From assembly GCA_015058295.1 (NCBI GenBank), contig SVCP01000002.1, forward strand, positions 1 to 64,000: 64,000 bases of DNA, written 5' to 3'. This document shows, piece after piece, positions 60,949-64,000 of this stretch; the first letter of the stretch is position 1; every line of letters begins with the position of its first letter. Source of the DNA: Anaerofustis stercorihominis. GTDB lineage: Bacteria > Bacillota > Clostridia > Eubacteriales > Anaerofustaceae. A program made the translations under genes and the position numbers. Below the pieces are notes generated by a model that made no database searches, had not been told where the DNA came from, and saw only the letters and a program-made list of their open reading frames with translations.

Positions 60949-61683
60949 ATGAAGAAAAGTTCCTGTTTAGCTGCAATAATAGTAATTATACTTCTTGTTT
61001 TAGTGAGCAGTGTCGCGACAGACATAATAAAAACCCCTTCGGGAGAGTTAATCAGTGACCTCATCTACGGAAAAGAGCATGATATTTCTCTTCTCCCGGA
61101 ATATACGGACAAGCCATATGATGAAATAAACAACAATATACCTTATTTCCCGCCACTCGGAAAAGATATTCTCTCGGAACTTGATTCTTATGAATATTAT
61201 TCTCAGCATGACAGCTTCGGACGATGTGGCATTGCTTTTGCGGTACTGTCAGAAGATACTCTGCCCACTGAAGAGCGCACAGATATAGGAATGATTAGGC
61301 CAAGCGGTTGGCACACAGTGAGATATGATGATATTATCGAAGGGAAATATCTGTATAACCGTTGTCATCTTATCGGCTATCAGCTGAGCGGAGAAAACGC
61401 AAACGAAAAAAACCTCATTACGGGAACAAGATATTTTAATGTATCAGGAATGCTTCCACTTGAGAATATGACGGAAAATTACATCAAAAAAACGGGTAAT
61501 CACGTTCTTTACAGAGTAACTCCCGTATTTTACGGTAATGATCTTGTATGCCGTGGTGTTATCATGGAAGCAAAGTCCGTCGAGGACCACGGCAGAGGGC
61601 TTTCTTTCAATGTGTTTGTGCATAATATTCAGCCGGGCATAAAAATAGATTACAGAACAGGCGAAAGTAAGGCCTCAGACTAA
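60949..61683 (+). CDS. Secreted DNA/RNA non-specific endonuclease, EndA-like
   Basis: A 244-residue protein with an N-terminal signal anchor (about 5-25) and a beta-beta-alpha-metal nuclease domain. The active-site region YLYNRCHLIGYQLSGENANE corresponds to the DRGH-type motif of EndA/NucA, with Asn-Arg-Cys-His in place of Asp-Arg-Gly-His, and NLITGTRYFN carries the Asn that holds the metal. Relatives act in DNA uptake or nutrient scavenging. Convergent with the gene downstream, whose stop lies four bases inside its end. Confidence 0.88.
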   Translation: MKKSSCLAAIIVIILLVLVSSVATDIIKTPSGELISDLIYGKEHDISLLPEYTDKPYDEINNNIPYFPPLGKDILSELDSYEYYSQHDSFGRCGIAFAVLSEDTLPTEERTDIGMIRPSGWHTVRYDDIIEGKYLYNRCHLIGYQLSGENANEKNLITGTRYFNVSGMLPLENMTENYIKKTGNHVLYRVTPVFYGNDLVCRGVIMEAKSVEDHGRGLSFNVFVHNIQPGIKIDYRTGESKASD

Positions 61684-62099
61684 ATAAAGGCCGCAACAAA
61701 CATTATCACAAAAACAACTCCGAAAACAACAAAGATTATGCTGTTGGATAATTCCCTGTCTTCAACAGCACGGAGTCGTGCCCGCACAGAAGATGCGCCC
61801 ATCAGTGACTGTTCCCGGGTAAATCCTTCGCCAAGAAGATATTGCATTACTTCACTGTATGTGTATTTTTCCGAGTGATTGAGTGTTACAAGTGCGAGAG
61901 CTGTTTTTACGGCCATAAGCTCCCAATCTATATCTGCTTTTTCCACTGCATATAATGCTGTTTCAATACTGTACCCTTCGGAAACAAGTTTTTCCGTCAG
62001 GGATTTTTGTGAGTATGCCTTGTTTGTGTTTTTCAGATAGCTTCTGATCCGCATATCTGCATTTGTTATATCTCTGACTTCGCTTTTAATACCCTTCAT
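61680..62099 (-). CDS. Small membrane protein with Ltp-like helical repeats
   Basis: A 139-residue protein with two short repeats of the kind found in host-cell-surface-exposed lipoproteins (Ltp, PF07553): AYSQKSLTEKLVSEGYSIETA continuing LYAVEKADIDW, and YTYSEVMQYLLGEGFTREQS continuing LMGAS. A single C-terminal helix (about 118-139) anchors it, so it is a tail-anchored protein. It is the last of three small genes on this strand. The residue run just quoted is split to mark the first repeat. Confidence 0.6.
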   Translation of the reverse strand: MKGIKSEVRDITNADMRIRSYLKNTNKAYSQKSLTEKLVSEGYSIETALYAVEKADIDWELMAVKTALALVTLNHSEKYTYSEVMQYLLGEGFTREQSLMGASSVRARLRAVEDRELSNSIIFVVFGVVFVIMFVAAFI

Positions 62100-62145
62100 A
62101 ACTTCACCTTTTTATATTCAATCCGAGTAAGTCGAACAGAAAAGA

Positions 62146-62547
62146 TCAGAAATTTCCAAGAGAACGCAATATCCACACAATTATACCGCCGATTACAAGC
62201 GCACCGACTCTGCATACTATTCCAAATACAAACTCTCTTCTTGTGAAAGAATCGAAAAGTCTGTACTCATCCACGGCCTTTTCCGCTGCGGCAACAGCTT
62301 CATCGTACATAAAGCCACTTTCCGTAAGATATGCCGTAACATCTTTTACGCTCTTTTTATTTGTCTTTAAGTACTCATTTGCCATATCGTAAGCACGCAT
62401 TAATCTTTTTGTCGCTTCGTCAGGCTCTTCAAATCCGCTCAGTTGTACTTTTATCTTTTTTGAACCGCAGACAGGACATCGCGTCTCCCCTTTGGCAAGT
62501 TTATTTCCGCACTTCCGGCAGATGATCGTTTCAACAAATTCTTTCAT
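62146..62547 (-). CDS. Zinc-ribbon, helical-repeat, tail-anchored protein
   Basis: A 133-residue protein. The start is MKEFVETIICRKCGN with GGAG six bases upstream; nine further in-frame codons lack a site. A zinc ribbon (CRKCGNKLAKGETRCPVCGS) opens the protein, followed by one Ltp-like helix pair (VKDVTAYLTESGFMYDEAVA) and a C-terminal membrane helix. The same parts recur in the two neighbouring genes in different combinations. Function unknown. Confidence 0.6.
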   Translation of the reverse strand: MKEFVETIICRKCGNKLAKGETRCPVCGSKKIKVQLSGFEEPDEATKRLMRAYDMANEYLKTNKKSVKDVTAYLTESGFMYDEAVAAAEKAVDEYRLFDSFTRREFVFGIVCRVGALVIGGIIVWILRSLGNF

Positions 62548-62636
62548 AGCAGTCTCCTTTGTCAGTTGTTTCAAAACAGACCGGATATGTAATAATCTTT
62601 ATTCACCGTCATACTCTGTCGGTAACCGACAGCAGA

Positions 62637-63011
62637 TCAGCGTGAGTGTTTATGGCGGGAAAGGATATACGCCGCAATAAACACTCCGAACGGACCCGTA
62701 AACATTACGGCAAGAACAGATACAATGATTTTCACAATCGTGTCGGCAGAAGCATCCGATACTGTTTTTCTGTCGCTTGTGTTTCGTGTCGTATTGAAAG
62801 CAGGACGGGCTTTTGCGGCAGGTTTGCTGTTTTCTTTTTTTGAATTCTGCCTGCTATCCCTTTCGCCGTACGGATCCTCCTTTTTCGATGTGAGTGATAC
62901 AAATATATTAAATTTTCTGTTTTTAACTCCGCAAAGAGGGCATCTCTTCTCCCCTTCTGAGTATTGAAGCCCGCAGGCAGAGCATGTAACGGTGTTTAAT
63001 TTATCGCTCAT
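62637..63011 (-). CDS. Zinc-ribbon membrane protein
   Basis: A 124-residue protein. The start is MSDKLNTVTCSACG with GAGGAAAA upstream; six further codons are not used. The zinc ribbon is CSACGLQYSEGEKRCPLCG, followed by a basic, low-complexity linker (about 45-80, Ser/Lys/Asn/Arg-rich) and one or two hydrophobic helices near the end (IVKIIVSVLAVMFTGPFGVF). It stands first in a row of three related small genes. Function unknown; a role in membrane-linked sensing is only a guess. Confidence 0.6.
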   Translation of the reverse strand: MSDKLNTVTCSACGLQYSEGEKRCPLCGVKNRKFNIFVSLTSKKEDPYGERDSRQNSKKENSKPAAKARPAFNTTRNTSDRKTVSDASADTIVKIIVSVLAVMFTGPFGVFIAAYILSRHKHSR

Positions 63012-63169
63012 ATTTTCCTCGCTGTCCAAATATTTAAAGCATATGCTATCTGTTGTATTATTTATTTAATTATACCGTAAACTGTGCTTTTTTCATATAG
63101 ATTACAGCCGAAAAGTTTCCGTATTCAGAAAATTCAGTAAAAATTTTTCGTTTTTTTCATATTTTGCTA

Positions 63170-63198
63170 TTGACAAGGCCGTATCTTTATTGTACAAT
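63170..63198 (+). promoter_or_regulatory. Promoter of the lysine riboswitch transcript
   Basis: TTGACA at 63170-63175 and TACAAT at 63193-63198, 17 bases apart. Confidence 0.82.
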
Positions 63199-63225
63199 GG
63201 CACAAAATCAGAAACAAAGAATCGC

Positions 63226-63391
63226 TCGGATAGAGGCGCGGAATTCATCAGTACCTGAAAGGTAACAGGCTATCGCCTTCAGTGAAAGGGACTTCCGCCG
63301 AAGGGTGCGAACTTGCCTAAGTTCGCATTGCTGGGTCGTCAGGGAATACCTGCCGGACTGTCACATTGTAAACTTTGTGAAGCGCTATCGA
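63226..63391 (+). ncRNA. Lysine riboswitch
   Basis: The five-way-junction aptamer is recognised from GATAGAGGCGCG at its 5' end, CAGTACCTGAAAGG, GGGACTTCCGCCGAAGG, CTGGGTCGTCAGG, ACCTGCCGGACTGTC and the closing AAGCGCTATC, which pairs with the first segment. With lysine bound, a downstream terminator should form and stop transcription. It lies in the 497-base gap between the small zinc-ribbon gene and the amino-acid ABC transporter gene. Confidence 0.95.
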
Positions 63392-63436
63392 AATTCGGTG
63401 TTGGCATAATTTTATTTTTGCTTGCTTCGTATTTAT

Positions 63437-63470
63437 CAGGATCGCTTGACAGAGCGGTCCTGTTTCGGTT
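63437..63470 (+). terminator. Terminator of the lysine riboswitch
   Basis: CAGGATCGCT pairs with AGCGGTCCTG, followed by TTTCGGTTTT. This is the probable off-state expression platform. Confidence 0.75.
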
Positions 63471-63509
63471 TTAAGACAAAATTACCCAATACAGGAAGGA
63501 AGTAAAAAA

Positions 63510-64000
63510 ATGAAAAGAATCACAGCAATCTTACTCTCAATCATGATGCTCTTCACTTTCGCTGCATGCGGCGGTGATGACGAACCCACAACAGGCGTTG
63601 AAGACGGCGTACTTACAGTAGCTATGGAATGTGCTTATGCACCGTACAACTGGACACAGGCTGACGACTCAAACGGCGCTGTTCCCATTAAAGATTCAAA
63701 CGACTATGCAAACGGCTATGACGTAATGATGGCTAAAAAGATCTGCGAAGCTAACGGCTGGGATCTGGAAATCGTTCGTCTTGACTGGGATTCACTCGTT
63801 CCCGCAGTTCAGTCAGGAAAAGTTGATGCTGTTATCGCAGGTCAGTCAATGACTCCGGACAGAGAAGAACAGGTTGACTTTGCCGGCCCGTACCTTTATG
63901 CAACAATCGTTTGCGTAACAAAAGCAGACAGTGCATACGCAAATGCTGCAGGAATCAATGACCTTGCAGGCGGAAGATGTACTTCACAGCTCGGAACGAT
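63510..64000 (+). CDS. Amino-acid ABC transporter substrate-binding lipoprotein, probably lysine; 3' end missing
   Basis: The frame is open to the window edge (163 codons visible). The lipobox is FAACG near residue 20. The mature part follows the family 3 solute-binding pattern: LTVAMECAYAPYNWTQ, YDVMMAKKICEANGWDLEIV, WDSLVPAVQSGKVDAVIAGQ, SMTPDREEQVDFAGPYL. The upstream lysine riboswitch makes lysine the likely substrate. GGAAGGAAG lies before the ATG at 63510. Permease and ATPase genes are expected just beyond the window. Codon use is that of a highly expressed gene. Confidence 0.93.
   Translation, partial: MKRITAILLSIMMLFTFAACGGDDEPTTGVEDGVLTVAMECAYAPYNWTQADDSNGAVPIKDSNDYANGYDVMMAKKICEANGWDLEIVRLDWDSLVPAVQSGKVDAVIAGQSMTPDREEQVDFAGPYLYATIVCVTKADSAYANAAGINDLAGGRCTSQLGT

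Overview
The window looks like a chromosomal stretch from a low-to-medium GC anaerobic Gram-positive bacterium of the class Clostridia (Bacillota). The evidence is a T-box leader in front of hisS-aspS, an AddAB recombinase, LPXTG sortase-built pili, a lysine riboswitch, canonical TTGACA-17-TATAAT promoters, strong GGAGG ribosome sites with some TTG starts, and spore-type cell-wall genes (PdaA-like deacetylase, SpoVB-like flippase). I cannot name the genus from sequence alone. No rRNA operon, prophage, insertion sequence or CRISPR array was seen.

Layout. 1-3.1 kb: the 3' part of gyrA and a YcxB-like membrane protein, separated by a GC-rich folded repeat. 3.3-9.8 kb: five tandem, separately transcribed paralogues of the uroporphyrinogen decarboxylase/methyltransferase fold, with codon use typical of very highly expressed genes. 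9.8-13.2 kb: the aspS and hisS operon on the minus strand behind a T-box whose specifier and discriminator-pairing base both point to tRNA-Asp. 13.3-13.8 kb: tRNA-Pro followed by tandem and inverted copies of its own 3' end. 14-21.8 kb: an ACT protein, two polysaccharide deacetylases, a DnaA-box cluster, several unknown genes, glpK-rseC-ung and tRNA-Glu. 21.8-30.2 kb: a complete pilus operon on the minus strand (coiled-coil protein, dedicated signal peptidase, large tip adhesin, major pilin, class C sortase, minor pilin, second sortase). 31-35.4 kb: an HTH/nuclease-like gene with a DpnD-like partner, then a Zn/Cd-type P-ATPase with its ArsR repressor and a double operator. 35.4-43 kb: murI-addB-addA. 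43.5-45.8 kb: rpmH-rnpA-yidD-yidC-jag. 46.4-49.7 kb: a three-gene ABC importer of the TrpXYZ type behind a Tyr/Phe-rich attenuator. 49.9-57.5 kb: a MerR/TipAS regulator, pyk-pfkA-rlmH-thioesterase and a nuclease-helicase fusion. 57.6-63 kb: ksgA and a flippase, a ZIP transporter, a secreted nuclease and three small membrane proteins. 63.2 kb to the end: a lysine riboswitch and the start of an amino-acid ABC importer.

The most unusual structure is a family of GC-rich intergenic elements, at four loci and comprising five modules. Each has a closing stem that encloses exactly three hairpins, so it draws as a cloverleaf. In four modules the closing stem is conserved (GCCGCAGGC type), while the hairpins differ in sequence from copy to copy and look like exchangeable modules. 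A second repeat family at 18.0-18.2 and 49.7 kb follows the same logic of a conserved core with variable stems. The Tyr-codon attenuator, the Asp-specific T-box and the five-gene methyltransferase-fold array are the other observations I consider most worth following. All functional statements come from reading motifs; no database search was possible.
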